A stretch of 64,000 nt of DNA, from NCBI RefSeq assembly GCF_001940225.2, contig NZ_CP135164.1:2108001-2172000 (forward strand), in the 5' to 3' direction. The translations under genes were made by a program, and so were the position numbers. Origin of the DNA: Roseburia sp. 499 (GTDB lineage: Bacteria > Bacillota > Clostridia > Lachnospirales > Lachnospiraceae). Positions 42,574 to 51,887 of this stretch are shown here, one piece after another (positions within the stretch are counted from its first letter, which is position 1; every line of letters begins with the position of its first letter). The notes under the pieces are model-generated. The model saw only the letters and a list, made by a program, of their open reading frames with translations. It was not told the origin of the DNA and did no database searches.

Positions 42574-43905
42574 ATGAATTCCAAATCCCTGCAAAGCCAC
42601 CCTCTGCTTACCGGTACGCTCCTTTTAACAATTGCCGGACTAATTTCCCGAATTATCGGTTTCTTCTATAGAATATTCCTTTCCCAAACCATTGGTGCGG
42701 AAGGTGTGGGTATTTATCAGTTAATTTTTCCTCTTTACGCCCTTACCTTTTCTCTGACTGTTTCCGGTATTCAGACCGCTATCTCTCGTTTTACTGCCCA
42801 AGCAGTCGCTGCTTCTGACAATACCGGCATTCCTCAAAAAAACACAGGACTATGCAATGACCGATGTTATCTTACTGCCGGTCTTATTCTTTCACTGTTT
42901 TTGTCCTTTTTATGCACTATTTTTCTTTATCACTTTGCCGAACCTCTGGCAATCTCTTTTCTGGATGAGCCACGTTGCAAGGTCCTATTAGAAATTCTCT
43001 CTCTGACAATTCCTTTTGGTGCTATCCATGCCTGCATCAACGGTTACTATTACGGTTTAAAAAAAACCTTCGTTCCTGCTACCTCCCAGCTAATAGAACA
43101 AATTGTCCGCGTAGGATGCGTTTTTGTCCTTTACCAAATTTGTCTGGAACAACACAAAACTGTCACTGTCAGTATTGCTGTTTGGGGATTAGTAGCCGGT
43201 GAAATTGGTTCTGTACTCTATTCCATTTCTTTTTTGGGACGCGGGAAAAGTTCTGGCAACAGACTTTTAGGATTGAAACAGATTTTTCTTATGTCTACGC
43301 CACTATGTGCCAATCGAGTACTCGTAAATCTATTACAAAGTGTAGAAGCCACCATGATTCCGGGACAACTAAAGCACTATGGTTACTCTGTATCTGAAGC
43401 ATTAAGTGTTTACGGTGTACTCACAGGAATGGCAATGCCTATGGTTCTCTTTCCCTCTGTTATTACAAATTCTGTATCCGTAATGCTACTCCCTGTCATT
43501 GCAGAAGCACAGGAAAAAAAAGAACAGCACTACATCCGTAATGCTGTCCGTAAAACATGCTTTTATTGTCTGGTACTTGGCTTCACCTGTACCTTTGCCT
43601 TCCTACTCCTTGGCAAATGGATGGGGCGAGTATTATTCGCTAATGAATTAGCCGGTACTTTTATCGTAACCCTTGGCTGGATGTGTCCATTTTTATATCT
43701 TTCTACTACATTAAGCAGTGTCTTAAATGGACTTGGTAAAACAACCATTACCTTTCTCTTAAATATTATTGGCCTTGCTATCCGCATTGCTTCTGTGATA
43801 TGGGGAATTCCCCTGTTCGGCATAAAAGCATACCTTTGGGGAACCCTTATCAGTCAAATTGTAATGGCAATTTCCTCCATTGCTATCCTCGGTAAAAAAG
43901 GTTAG
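42574..43905 (+). CDS. Oligosaccharide/lipid flippase of the MATE-MurJ-SpoVB superfamily
   Basis: A 443-residue protein with 12-14 predicted helices. The start LTGTLLLTIAGLISRIIGFFYRIFLSQTIGAEGVGIYQLIFPLYAL is characteristic of SpoVB/polysaccharide-export flippases, which move lipid-linked sugars across the membrane. The gene starts at 42574 with GGAGGA close upstream; the frame continues 21 codons up without a site. It is divergent from the isc operon and convergent with the oligopeptidase gene, 5 nt from its stop. Which sugar or lipid it moves, and whether it serves sporulation or the wall, cannot be told. Confidence 0.85.
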   Translation: MNSKSLQSHPLLTGTLLLTIAGLISRIIGFFYRIFLSQTIGAEGVGIYQLIFPLYALTFSLTVSGIQTAISRFTAQAVAASDNTGIPQKNTGLCNDRCYLTAGLILSLFLSFLCTIFLYHFAEPLAISFLDEPRCKVLLEILSLTIPFGAIHACINGYYYGLKKTFVPATSQLIEQIVRVGCVFVLYQICLEQHKTVTVSIAVWGLVAGEIGSVLYSISFLGRGKSSGNRLLGLKQIFLMSTPLCANRVLVNLLQSVEATMIPGQLKHYGYSVSEALSVYGVLTGMAMPMVLFPSVITNSVSVMLLPVIAEAQEKKEQHYIRNAVRKTCFYCLVLGFTCTFAFLLLGKWMGRVLFANELAGTFIVTLGWMCPFLYLSTTLSSVLNGLGKTTITFLLNIIGLAIRIASVIWGIPLFGIKAYLWGTLISQIVMAISSIAILGKKG

Positions 43906-43910
43906 ACTTC

Positions 43911-45617
43911 TTATTCCTCTTCGCCAATTGCTTCTAACAATATCTTTTTCGCATAAGAAATTGCCTTTGCCACACTTCCTTCTTCAAATGGTACGGAAAG
44001 ATTAGCTACCTTTAACAATTCAAGATAACTCTTGCTTCCACCTGCATTACAAAGATTCAGATAATCTTTCCATGCCTGTTCCTTATCCTCTTCATAACGC
44101 TTTTTAAACTCCATGGCTCCCATGGTTGTTAATGTATAGTTGATATAATAGAACGGATACAGGAATATGTGAAGTTTATGATACCAGTAGCCTCCACGCT
44201 CCATGAATTCATCATCCTCATATTTTCTCCATGGCATGTATTTTTCTTCCAGCTTGTGCCATTCATAGGTACGTTCCTTTGGAGTCAGTTCCGGATGGGC
44301 ATACACAATATGCTGGAATTCATCTACTGCTACCCCAAATGGTACAAAAGTAATAGCTTCCTGCAAATGTGCAAAACGATATTTATCTGCATCTTTTCCA
44401 AAGAACTGTTCTGCATATGGATACGCAAACTGCTCCATTGACATAGAATGAATCTCCGCAATATCTGTAGATTCACTATAATATGCCATGATAGGCTGAT
44501 GGCGCATTGCCTGATATCCGGCAAACGCATGTCCCAACTCATGACTTAAAACCTGCATATCAAAAATAGTATGATTAAAGCAAGAGAATACATATGGTGC
44601 CTTGTAATCCTGCAGATATGTCATATATCCGGTAGATGCTTTGTTTGCCTTATTCTTCAAATCCATCAAATGATGATCAATCATAAAGTCAATGAATTCT
44701 CCTGTTTCCGGGCTCATATCATGATACATTTTTCTTGCCTGCTCAATCATGTAATCATCATCTCCGGCTGGCTCTGCATTTCCATCCGGGAAAACAAATT
44801 TCTCATCATAGACTTTGATTTCATCCACTCCGATACGCTTTGTCTGCGCTTTGTATAATTTTTCACAAAGAGGTACTATCTCCTTGCGCACTTGTTCACG
44901 GAAAGAAGCGACTTCTTCCTGTCCGTAATCACTTCTTCCTTGCTGCTTATAACCCAATGGAATAAAGTTCTCATCGCCAAGAGCCTTTCCCATTTCATTT
45001 CGTACGGTTATCAACTCTGCAAAAATCTCTTCCAATTCTGCTTCATTTCCATGATAAAAATCAGAATATGCCTTGAATGCTTCCTTTCTTGTCTGGCGGT
45101 CCGGATGCTCAAAGAACTTTTCTATTCCGTATAGATTGTAAGTTTCCCCGCGGAATGGAATCTGAGCAGTTGCCATCATTTTCTGATATCTTGTTGTCAA
45201 CTCGCCCTCTTTCTGCATAAATGGTACCAATGCGGGATTGAAACTATCCACTTCACGTTGCATAGAAACCAAAACTTCCTTACCATACTCTGCTTCAATG
45301 TCCTTCTTAAAAGAACTTTCCAATATTGCCTTATTATATTCCGTCCCAGTTTCTACAATTGTTGGATAAGTATTCTGAATATATTCAATTTCCTTTTCAT
45401 AGAATTCATCTGTTGTGTCAAGTGTATTTCTAATGTTACAAATAGTCACCAATGTTTGCAGATGACATTCCATCTCTTCCACGCTTTTCATCGCTTCTTT
45501 TACTTCTGCATAGGATTTTGCACTTTTTATCTGTTCCGTTGCCTTTTCCCATACTTTCTTCGCTCCTTCAAAATCCGGGCGAACATATTCTAATTCTTCA
45601 AATTTAAATGCTTCCAT
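43911..45617 (-). CDS. Oligoendopeptidase F (M3 family)
   Basis: A 568-residue zinc oligopeptidase that trims peptides in the cytosol. The zinc site is LSHELGHAFAGYQAM (about residues 350-364), with the third ligand Glu in TDIAEIHSMSMEQFAYP. The C-terminus has FLYPFYYINYTLTTMGAMEF. There is no signal peptide. GAGGG precedes the ATG. The AI-2E permease gene ends close upstream in the same direction (10 nt), so the genes are probably co-transcribed. Confidence 0.93.
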   Translation of the reverse strand: MEAFKFEELEYVRPDFEGAKKVWEKATEQIKSAKSYAEVKEAMKSVEEMECHLQTLVTICNIRNTLDTTDEFYEKEIEYIQNTYPTIVETGTEYNKAILESSFKKDIEAEYGKEVLVSMQREVDSFNPALVPFMQKEGELTTRYQKMMATAQIPFRGETYNLYGIEKFFEHPDRQTRKEAFKAYSDFYHGNEAELEEIFAELITVRNEMGKALGDENFIPLGYKQQGRSDYGQEEVASFREQVRKEIVPLCEKLYKAQTKRIGVDEIKVYDEKFVFPDGNAEPAGDDDYMIEQARKMYHDMSPETGEFIDFMIDHHLMDLKNKANKASTGYMTYLQDYKAPYVFSCFNHTIFDMQVLSHELGHAFAGYQAMRHQPIMAYYSESTDIAEIHSMSMEQFAYPYAEQFFGKDADKYRFAHLQEAITFVPFGVAVDEFQHIVYAHPELTPKERTYEWHKLEEKYMPWRKYEDDEFMERGGYWYHKLHIFLYPFYYINYTLTTMGAMEFKKRYEEDKEQAWKDYLNLCNAGGSKSYLELLKVANLSVPFEEGSVAKAISYAKKILLEAIGEEE

Positions 45618-45627
45618 CTTTTTCCCT

Positions 45628-46758
45628 CTATTTCTCGTCTAATTTTCGAAATTCATTAATATCCTGCACTAGTTCCTTAATACAACGTATCTGATTGTCA
45701 AAGACGCCTGCTTTATACAGATTAATCAGTATCATCCCAATAGGAACTGCTATAATCATTCCAATGATACTGCTAAATTTATATCCAATGTACATAAAAA
45801 TCAAGGTAGCTAACGGATTCATTCCTATACTGTCTCCTACCATCTTAGGCTGAATCAGCTGACGTACCAATTGTGTCACCAGATACAGTATAATCAGTCC
45901 CACTGCCATAGTATAATCTTTGGACAATATTTTCAAAATGGCCCACGGACCTAACACTGTTCCTGTTCCAAAAAAAGGAAGTGCATCTAAAAATGCAATC
46001 AGCAGTCCTACTAAAAGCACATAGTCAACCTTCAATATCAAAAGTCCAATCACAAGAATGATATACACCACTCCCATAATTTTGAACTGTGCCTTAAAGT
46101 AACCACCTACTACATGCTTCAAATCACTAATCACTGTAGAACACCGCTTCCATATTCCATCCGGTATACTTTTTTCAAGCAAATTCAAAATATTTTCCCG
46201 ATCTGCCGTAAAAAAGTATGCTGATATAATACACATAATAATTCCTATCAATGTTCCCGGTACATTTTTTGCAAAATTTCCGGCAGCTTCAAAGGTCGGT
46301 TCTCCAATTGCCTGCACCGCTCCACTGATATATCCTGAAAGATTTTCTGTCGCATTTGATATGCTTTTCTGCATGCTTTTCGGTAATCTATCGTAAAAAA
46401 TCTGCAGGTTATCTCCAATTTCCTCAAAATCTTCCTGAAAATTTTCATATATCTGGGGAACACTATCAATCAAATTTATAGCTTCTGAAACCAATTTTGC
46501 CCCTGCCAGATATCCTACCAGAATCACTGCTGCCAACACACCAATAATTGTAATCATTGAGCCATGCTTTCTCACTACTTTTAATTTTTTTTCCAAAAAA
46601 TGCACCAACGGATTAGCAATCATGGAGATAATCCATCCGATTACAAATGGCATAAAAAATACCAATAATTTTGGAACTGCAACACACATTAACAGGATTA
46701 CTAATAATGCCACTAATAAATTAACCAATATTTTTAAATATTTCGTGGACTTTTTCAT
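45628..46758 (-). CDS. AI-2E-family transporter (UPF0118)
   Basis: A 376-residue membrane protein with seven to eight helices. Family features are the paired N-terminal helices, a long amphipathic outer segment (about 90-165), and the conserved block VDYVLLVGLLIAFLDALPFFGTGTVLGPWAIL plus MVGDSIGMNPLATLIFMYIGYKFSSIIGMIIAVPIGMI. Members include AI-2 exporter TqsA and sodium/proton antiporters, so the substrate is open. It lies between a parvulin gene and the oligopeptidase gene. Confidence 0.88.
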   Translation of the reverse strand: MKKSTKYLKILVNLLVALLVILLMCVAVPKLLVFFMPFVIGWIISMIANPLVHFLEKKLKVVRKHGSMITIIGVLAAVILVGYLAGAKLVSEAINLIDSVPQIYENFQEDFEEIGDNLQIFYDRLPKSMQKSISNATENLSGYISGAVQAIGEPTFEAAGNFAKNVPGTLIGIIMCIISAYFFTADRENILNLLEKSIPDGIWKRCSTVISDLKHVVGGYFKAQFKIMGVVYIILVIGLLILKVDYVLLVGLLIAFLDALPFFGTGTVLGPWAILKILSKDYTMAVGLIILYLVTQLVRQLIQPKMVGDSIGMNPLATLIFMYIGYKFSSIIGMIIAVPIGMILINLYKAGVFDNQIRCIKELVQDINEFRKLDEK

Positions 46759-46790
46759 CTACTCACCCCTTCTTTCGTTTTTTGCATTAC

Positions 46791-47540
46791 TTAGACATCT
46801 TTACGTTCCACACCGTACTTTGTTTCCAATTCCTTTACCTTCGCATCATATACTTCTTTCTGCTTATTCTGGATCAACTGCTGATGAATCTGATCTTTCA
46901 CCTGTTCAAAAGGAATGACAGAACCTTCTTTCTTATCCTCAACACGAATCAGATGATAACCAAATTGTGTCTGAACCGGTCCGATTACCTTTCCAATTTC
47001 TCCTTCGAAGGCTGCCTTTTCAAATTCCGGCACCATCTGTCCTCTGGAAAAATATCCTAAATCTCCACCCTGTTCCTTAGAAGGACAGGTAGAATATTTC
47101 TTTGCTGCCTCTTCAAATGCAAGACCATCTGCAATTTCTTTTGCAATATCATTAGCAGAATCCTCTGTCTCCACCAAAATATGTTTTGCACTTACCTGTG
47201 GCTTTGCTGCAAACAAATCCGGATTCTCTTCATAAAACGCCTTTTCTTCTGCTTCTTCTACTTTTATTCCTTCAATGACACTGGTAGCTGCCATATGGCT
47301 TGCTAACTCCACTTGCATCTTCTCTATCATCTCTTTATATTCTTTTGATTCCGGGATTTTCTCATCAATTGCCATTTTATGAAATAAATGGAATGCAATA
47401 ATCTGCTCCAATACCTGCTGCTTTGCCTGTGGACTAGACATATAGATCTGCTGTTCCGGTGGATAGTTCTTGATTAAATCATTTACTTCCTTTTCTGTAA
47501 TTTCATGTCCTGCTGCTACTGCTAAAACTTTTTCACTCAT
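46791..47540 (-). CDS. Parvulin-type peptidyl-prolyl isomerase without a signal peptide
   Basis: A 249-residue protein. The N-terminal SurA/PrsA-like helical part (MSEKVLAVAAGHEITEKEVNDLIKN) is followed by a parvulin domain (about 115-210) with VSAKHILVETEDSANDIAKEI, KKYSTCPSKEQGGDLGYFSRGQMVPEFEKAAFEG and FGYHLIRVEDKKEG. No signal peptide or lipobox is present, so it should act inside the cell, unlike PrsA. The ribosome binding site is weak. About 150 nt upstream only the larE terminator is found. Confidence 0.9.
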   Translation of the reverse strand: MSEKVLAVAAGHEITEKEVNDLIKNYPPEQQIYMSSPQAKQQVLEQIIAFHLFHKMAIDEKIPESKEYKEMIEKMQVELASHMAATSVIEGIKVEEAEEKAFYEENPDLFAAKPQVSAKHILVETEDSANDIAKEIADGLAFEEAAKKYSTCPSKEQGGDLGYFSRGQMVPEFEKAAFEGEIGKVIGPVQTQFGYHLIRVEDKKEGSVIPFEQVKDQIHQQLIQNKQKEVYDAKVKELETKYGVERKDV

Positions 47541-47646
47541 GTTCTTTCTACGCGTACTAAAACGCTTCCTTTCTATTAAATACTTGGGAAATTCTGTTAT
47601 TTTTCGCCTGTTTCTACTCTAACATATCAAGGTTTGTTCGTAAAGA

Positions 47647-47690
47647 AAAAAGTACCTTTTCTCTTACTTTTTAAGGAAAAAGATACTTTT
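47647..47690 (-). terminator. Terminator after larE
   Basis: An A/T-rich 16-bp stem with two mismatches (AAAAGTACCTTTTCTC with its partner at 47675-47690); on the minus strand TTTTTTCTTTACG follows. Confidence 0.65.
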
Positions 47691-47692
47691 AC

Positions 47693-48526
47693 TTAAGAAA
47701 AAATTTCATTCATGCTTCCAGTTCGATATCCTGCCAAATCCATAGAAACATAGGTAAACCCATATTCCTTTAATTTATTTACAATTTGTTCCCGACATTC
47801 TTTTTCTATCAATTTTGAAAATTCCTCCGGCATAACTTCAATTCGCGCCATCTTATCATGAATTCTCACACGCACCTGGTGAAATCCCAAATCAAGCAAC
47901 AACTGTTCTGCCTGATCTACCATTTTTAACTTTTCTTCACTAATTGTTTCACCATATACAAAACGTGAAGACAGACAAGCAAAGGACTGTTTATCCCAAG
48001 TAGGCAATCCAAGTTTCTGGGATAAGTAACGAATCTCTGCCTTAGAAAGTTCTGCATATCTTAGAGGACTCTTTATGCCAAGTTCTGCAACAGCTTGCAA
48101 TCCCGGGCGATAATCCCCATTATCATCCATGTTAGAACCTTCTGCAATATTTTCCAAGTCATATTCTTTTGCAATTTCTTGAATCTTTTGAAATAATTCC
48201 TTTTTACAAAGATAACATCTATTTTTTGGATTTTGACAGAACCCTTCTATTTCCAATTCCTCTGATTTACAAATAATGTGCTGAATCTGCTCTTTTCGGC
48301 AAAACTCCTTTGCCTCATTCAGTTCTCTCTTCGGAAAAGAACAGGATTCTGCTGTTACTGCAATCACTTTATCTCCCAATACGTCATGTGCTACTTTTAG
48401 CAAAAAAGTGGAATCTACACCACTGGAAAAGGCTACCGCAACACTATGCAAATTTCTCAGATATTCCTTTAATTTTTCCAGTTTCTCTTCTGCATTTTGC
48501 TGTTCTATTACTGAAAAATCGCTCAT
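47693..48526 (-). CDS. larE: Pyridinium-dithiolate mononucleotide synthase-type sulfur transferase (LarE)
   Basis: A 277-residue ATP pyrophosphatase of the PP-loop family that adds sulfur to the nickel-pincer cofactor of lactate racemase-like enzymes. The PP-loop is VAFSSGVDSTFLLKVA (about residues 31-46). Three cysteines, C104 and C107 (NRCYLCKKE) and C184 (SFACLSSRF), match the type that holds a [4Fe-4S] cluster and acts repeatedly, rather than the single sacrificial Cys of Lactobacillus LarE; this is an inference from position. larB lies 34 nt upstream. larC and larA are not in the window. Confidence 0.88.
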   Translation of the reverse strand: MSDFSVIEQQNAEEKLEKLKEYLRNLHSVAVAFSSGVDSTFLLKVAHDVLGDKVIAVTAESCSFPKRELNEAKEFCRKEQIQHIICKSEELEIEGFCQNPKNRCYLCKKELFQKIQEIAKEYDLENIAEGSNMDDNGDYRPGLQAVAELGIKSPLRYAELSKAEIRYLSQKLGLPTWDKQSFACLSSRFVYGETISEEKLKMVDQAEQLLLDLGFHQVRVRIHDKMARIEVMPEEFSKLIEKECREQIVNKLKEYGFTYVSMDLAGYRTGSMNEIFS

Positions 48527-48560
48527 ACTTAACCTACGTTTTCCTCCTTCATACCAAAAT

Positions 48561-49304
48561 CTACTTCACTGCCAAACGATTAATCTGAGCTGCCAGATAA
48601 CCTGCACCGTAACCATTGTCTATATTGACCGTAGCAATTCCATTGGCACAGGAATTAATCATGGTAAGCAACGCCGAAATGCCATTCATACTTGCTCCAT
48701 ATCCTACGGATGTTGGCACTGCTATAACGGGATTGCTTACTAATCCACCAATGACACTTGCCAATGCTCCCTCCATTCCTGCTACTGCCACAACACAATT
48801 GGCTTCCTGAACCACATCCATTTCTGATAATAGACGATGAATTCCACAAACTCCCACATCATAAACACGCTCCACATGAGCTCCAAAATACTCCGCGGTC
48901 TGTGCTGCCTCCTCTGCCACAGGTATATCTGCTGTCCCGGCAGAACAAACTGCAATACTGCCAATACGCACTTTATCTGCTTTTTCTATCTTCAAGATAT
49001 GTGATACCTTATCATAATCAATCTGCGGCAATGCCTCTTTTACTATTTCATACTGATGTTCACTTGCTCGGGTACCAAATACTTCTCCGTGCATTTCAAA
49101 CATTTTTTGATAAATTGATACCAGGTAATCATCTGTTTTCCCACTACAATAAATTACTTCAGGGAATCCTGTACGAACCTCTCTGTGCACATCTAACTTT
49201 GCAAATCCCATTTCTTCATAGGGTTGCTTTTTGAAATATCTTTCAGCCTCCTGTATTGAAATTTCTCCGGAACGAACCTTCTCTAATACTTCTCTGGTCT
49301 CCAT
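48561..49304 (-). CDS. larB: Nickel-pincer cofactor biosynthesis protein LarB
   Basis: A 247-residue LarB, which carboxylates nicotinic acid adenine dinucleotide and cleaves its phosphoanhydride. The C-terminal two thirds resemble PurE (AIR carboxylase): IAVCSAGTADIPVAEEAAQTAEYFGAHVERVYDVGVCGIHRLL, then VVAVAGMEGALASVIGGLVSNPVIAVPTSVGYGASMNGISALLTMINSCANGI. I chose the ATG at 49304, about 8 nt after GGGAAG, over the GTG at 49313. The zinc-type permease gene ends 46 nt upstream. Confidence 0.92.
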   Translation of the reverse strand: METREVLEKVRSGEISIQEAERYFKKQPYEEMGFAKLDVHREVRTGFPEVIYCSGKTDDYLVSIYQKMFEMHGEVFGTRASEHQYEIVKEALPQIDYDKVSHILKIEKADKVRIGSIAVCSAGTADIPVAEEAAQTAEYFGAHVERVYDVGVCGIHRLLSEMDVVQEANCVVAVAGMEGALASVIGGLVSNPVIAVPTSVGYGASMNGISALLTMINSCANGIATVNIDNGYGAGYLAAQINRLAVK

Positions 49305-49350
49305 ACATTTCACTTCCCATCCAGTCTCTTAAAATTAGACATATAAGTTC

Positions 49351-50163
49351 TTAAATGTTATGTTTTCTGCCCCACACATAGGTCACAAAATAAATAATTG
49401 AAGCAACAATCACTATCATTGGTCCCGTTGCCACATTGGTATAGTAAGAAATAATCAACCCTGTCACCCCGGAAAACATGGAAAACAATACAGAAAAAAA
49501 GTGATATTCTCGCATATTCTCTGAAATATTACGGCTGGCCGCTGCCGGAAGAATTAATAATGCATTGATAATAAGAATTCCTACCCACTTAATGGATACC
49601 ATAACAATCAATGCCGTTAAAATCGCAAATAAATTTTCCATCAATTTCACTGGAATATGTCTGCTCTTTGCCAACGTCCGATTCAAACTTACTGCTAATA
49701 GCTTGTTAAATCCAAATATCCAGAAAGCTAATGTAACCGCAAAAATAACAATCAAATATATAATTTCTTCCGGAGTGATACTCAAAATATCCCCAACCAG
49801 AATGCTAGAATACTTACTAAAATTGCCACCTTTCGACAATATCGCAAGACCGATTGCCACACTGCAGGAAGAAAAGACAGATATCACCGTATCGGTAGAC
49901 GCTACTACCTTGCTGCTCAACTGATTCAATAGTACTGCAAACACGATAGCAAACAAAATCATGGATATATTGGTGTTGCTGACTCCAAGCACCACTCCAA
50001 TGGCAATTCCTGTCAACGCAGAATGTCCCAATGCATCAGAGAAAAAGGCCATTTTTCGATTTACTATCATCGTTCCCATCATCCCAAATAACGGTGTAAT
50101 AATTAAAATTGCCACAAAGGCATACTTCATAAAGTCATACTGTAACCAGGAGAAAACTTCCAT
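49351..50163 (-). CDS. znuB: Metal ABC transporter permease (ZnuB-like)
   Basis: A 270-residue ABC-3 family permease with about eight helices: YDFMKYAFVAILIITPLFGMMGTMIVNRKMAFFSDALGHSALTGIAIG carries the conserved D-A-x-x-H-S. GILIINALLILPAAASRNIS is the typical loop toward the ATPase. It forms the channel of the zinc/manganese importer encoded by the two genes just upstream, which abut it without a gap. Confidence 0.9.
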   Translation of the reverse strand: MEVFSWLQYDFMKYAFVAILIITPLFGMMGTMIVNRKMAFFSDALGHSALTGIAIGVVLGVSNTNISMILFAIVFAVLLNQLSSKVVASTDTVISVFSSCSVAIGLAILSKGGNFSKYSSILVGDILSITPEEIIYLIVIFAVTLAFWIFGFNKLLAVSLNRTLAKSRHIPVKLMENLFAILTALIVMVSIKWVGILIINALLILPAAASRNISENMREYHFFSVLFSMFSGVTGLIISYYTNVATGPMIVIVASIIYFVTYVWGRKHNI

Positions 50164-50916
50164 TTATGCCTCCTCCTTTCCACCAAATACCTCTGCAAAC
50201 TCTGCGCTAGAGAAAACTTCTTTTACACTTCCCTGCTTCAAAATAGTCTCATCTAACAACACCACTTTATCTGCATACCTTTTTACATATTCCAAATCAT
50301 GCGAAATAAGAATCACCGCTAAGTCGTAGTTCTCTTTTAAATGGTAAATGGTTTTATAAAAAAGTTCCATACCATTTTGGTCTATTCCAGAGACTGGTTC
50401 ATCTAGAAGAAGTAGATTAGGTTCGTCCATAATTGCCATGGACAACATTACTCTCTGCAATTCTCCACCAGACAGGTTGCACACCTGCTTATCTATCAGA
50501 TATTCTGCTTCAAATACTCGCAAATGTTCTAGGATGCGTTCTTTCTGTTTCCGGCTTTTCACAGCAAATACTGGTACATTGCTCTGATATGCTGCAATCA
50601 TATCATATACACTGACCGGTGTCTGTTTTTCAATATTTAACGCCTGAGGCACATATCCAATTTTTAATTTCTGAATCTTGCCATTTTCACTATCCTTAAA
50701 TTCAATATTTCCGCTATGTGGAATATCTCCAAGAATTGCTCTTATCAAAGTAGATTTTCCTGCACCATTACGTCCAATAATGGCATTTAAGCTTCCACAG
50801 TGAATATGAAGATTGATGTCCTTTAAAATCTCCTGTCCGCCAAGTGTCACGCCAAGATGATTTACTTTTATACAATGCAACCCACAAGGCTTTATAATCT
50901 TACGCAAACCTGTCAT
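50164..50916 (-). CDS. znuC: Metal ABC transporter ATP-binding protein (ZnuC-like)
   Basis: A 250-residue ATPase: Walker A GRNGAGKST (about residue 40), Q-loop YVPQAL, signature LSGGELQRVMLSM, Walker B LLLLDEPVSGID, H-loop ISHDLEYV. Together with the permease and the binding protein it makes a complete importer. Its start overlaps the stop of the binding-protein gene (ATGA), and its end directly abuts the permease gene. Confidence 0.92.
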   Translation of the reverse strand: MTGLRKIIKPCGLHCIKVNHLGVTLGGQEILKDINLHIHCGSLNAIIGRNGAGKSTLIRAILGDIPHSGNIEFKDSENGKIQKLKIGYVPQALNIEKQTPVSVYDMIAAYQSNVPVFAVKSRKQKERILEHLRVFEAEYLIDKQVCNLSGGELQRVMLSMAIMDEPNLLLLDEPVSGIDQNGMELFYKTIYHLKENYDLAVILISHDLEYVKRYADKVVLLDETILKQGSVKEVFSSAEFAEVFGGKEEA

Positions 50917-51887
50917 TCCTTTCCTGCTATCTCTTTCATCAGGTCTATGTTTTCCTGCATAGCATTCAGATAGCTATCCTTTTCATATGTTCCACGCACC
51001 AGAGCATCCAGATAATACACCTTACAATCGCCTTCTTTTTCCACGGTATTTCCCATGTCTTTCCCATACAGTTCTTCTGCAAAAATCACCGCCACCTGAT
51101 TGTCACGAATTTGTTCCATTACTTCCGCAACTTCTCCGGCACTGACCTGACGTTCTTCATCCAAATCCATACAATATGTCACATGCATTCCATACTGCTG
51201 TGCAACATACTCATATGCTTCATGAAAAATAATAACATTTTTCCCTGAAAGTACTTCCTTTATCTCATCAATCTGATTTGTCAGTTCCTGAATCTTTTCA
51301 CAATATACGGCAGCATTCTCCTGATACTCCTGCTTATGCTCCTTGTCAACCGCTGAAAGTCCTTGTGCAATATTTTGCACCATTCCTGCATAAAGCTCCG
51401 TATCCATCCATGCATGGGCATTTTCATCTCCATGGTCATGCTCTTCTTCGTGAGCGTGTTCTTCTTCTGAATGCTCCTCTTCATGATCATGTTCTTCCTC
51501 TTCTAGAAGTTTCAGCCCATCCGTTGCCTGAATAATGGTAAGCTCCGGATAAGATTCTGCCACTTCCGACAAAAAACTTTCAATTCCACCGCCATTTACA
51601 ATAAAAACATCTGCCTCAGACAAAAGAATCATATCCTGAGGAGTCAGCTGATAATCATGCATACATCCGGTCTGCGGTTCGCTTAAGTTCTTCAAAATCA
51701 CATCCGGATTGTCACCTATTACATTCTCTGTTGCAATATAAATCGGATAAAAAGAAGTCACTACCTTGATGCTACCATTTTCTTCTCCCGATTTTTCTAA
51801 TTTTACATATGCAGTTGTAAAAATACCGCCTGCCATAGCAATGGCAAGCAGCATAATCAATACAAAAATATATTTATTCTTTTTCAT
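50913..51887 (-). CDS. znuA: Zinc-type substrate-binding lipoprotein-like protein (ZnuA/AdcA family)
   Basis: A 324-residue secreted binding protein. It has a signal-anchor segment (KYIFVLIMLLAIAMAGGIFTTAYV) without a lipobox Cys. The family start VVTSFYPIYIATENVIGD is seen, with metal-binding His in HDYQLTPQD, a His/Glu-rich loop around residues 135-165 (EEHDHEEEHSEEEHAHEEEHDHGDENAHAW) that marks zinc importers, and further His in FHEAYEYVAQQYGMH. The ATG at 51887, preceded by GAGG, overlaps the end of engB by 14 nt. No Zur box is evident, as the gene sits inside a larger operon. Confidence 0.9.
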   Translation of the reverse strand: MKKNKYIFVLIMLLAIAMAGGIFTTAYVKLEKSGEENGSIKVVTSFYPIYIATENVIGDNPDVILKNLSEPQTGCMHDYQLTPQDMILLSEADVFIVNGGGIESFLSEVAESYPELTIIQATDGLKLLEEEEHDHEEEHSEEEHAHEEEHDHGDENAHAWMDTELYAGMVQNIAQGLSAVDKEHKQEYQENAAVYCEKIQELTNQIDEIKEVLSGKNVIIFHEAYEYVAQQYGMHVTYCMDLDEERQVSAGEVAEVMEQIRDNQVAVIFAEELYGKDMGNTVEKEGDCKVYYLDALVRGTYEKDSYLNAMQENIDLMKEIAGKE

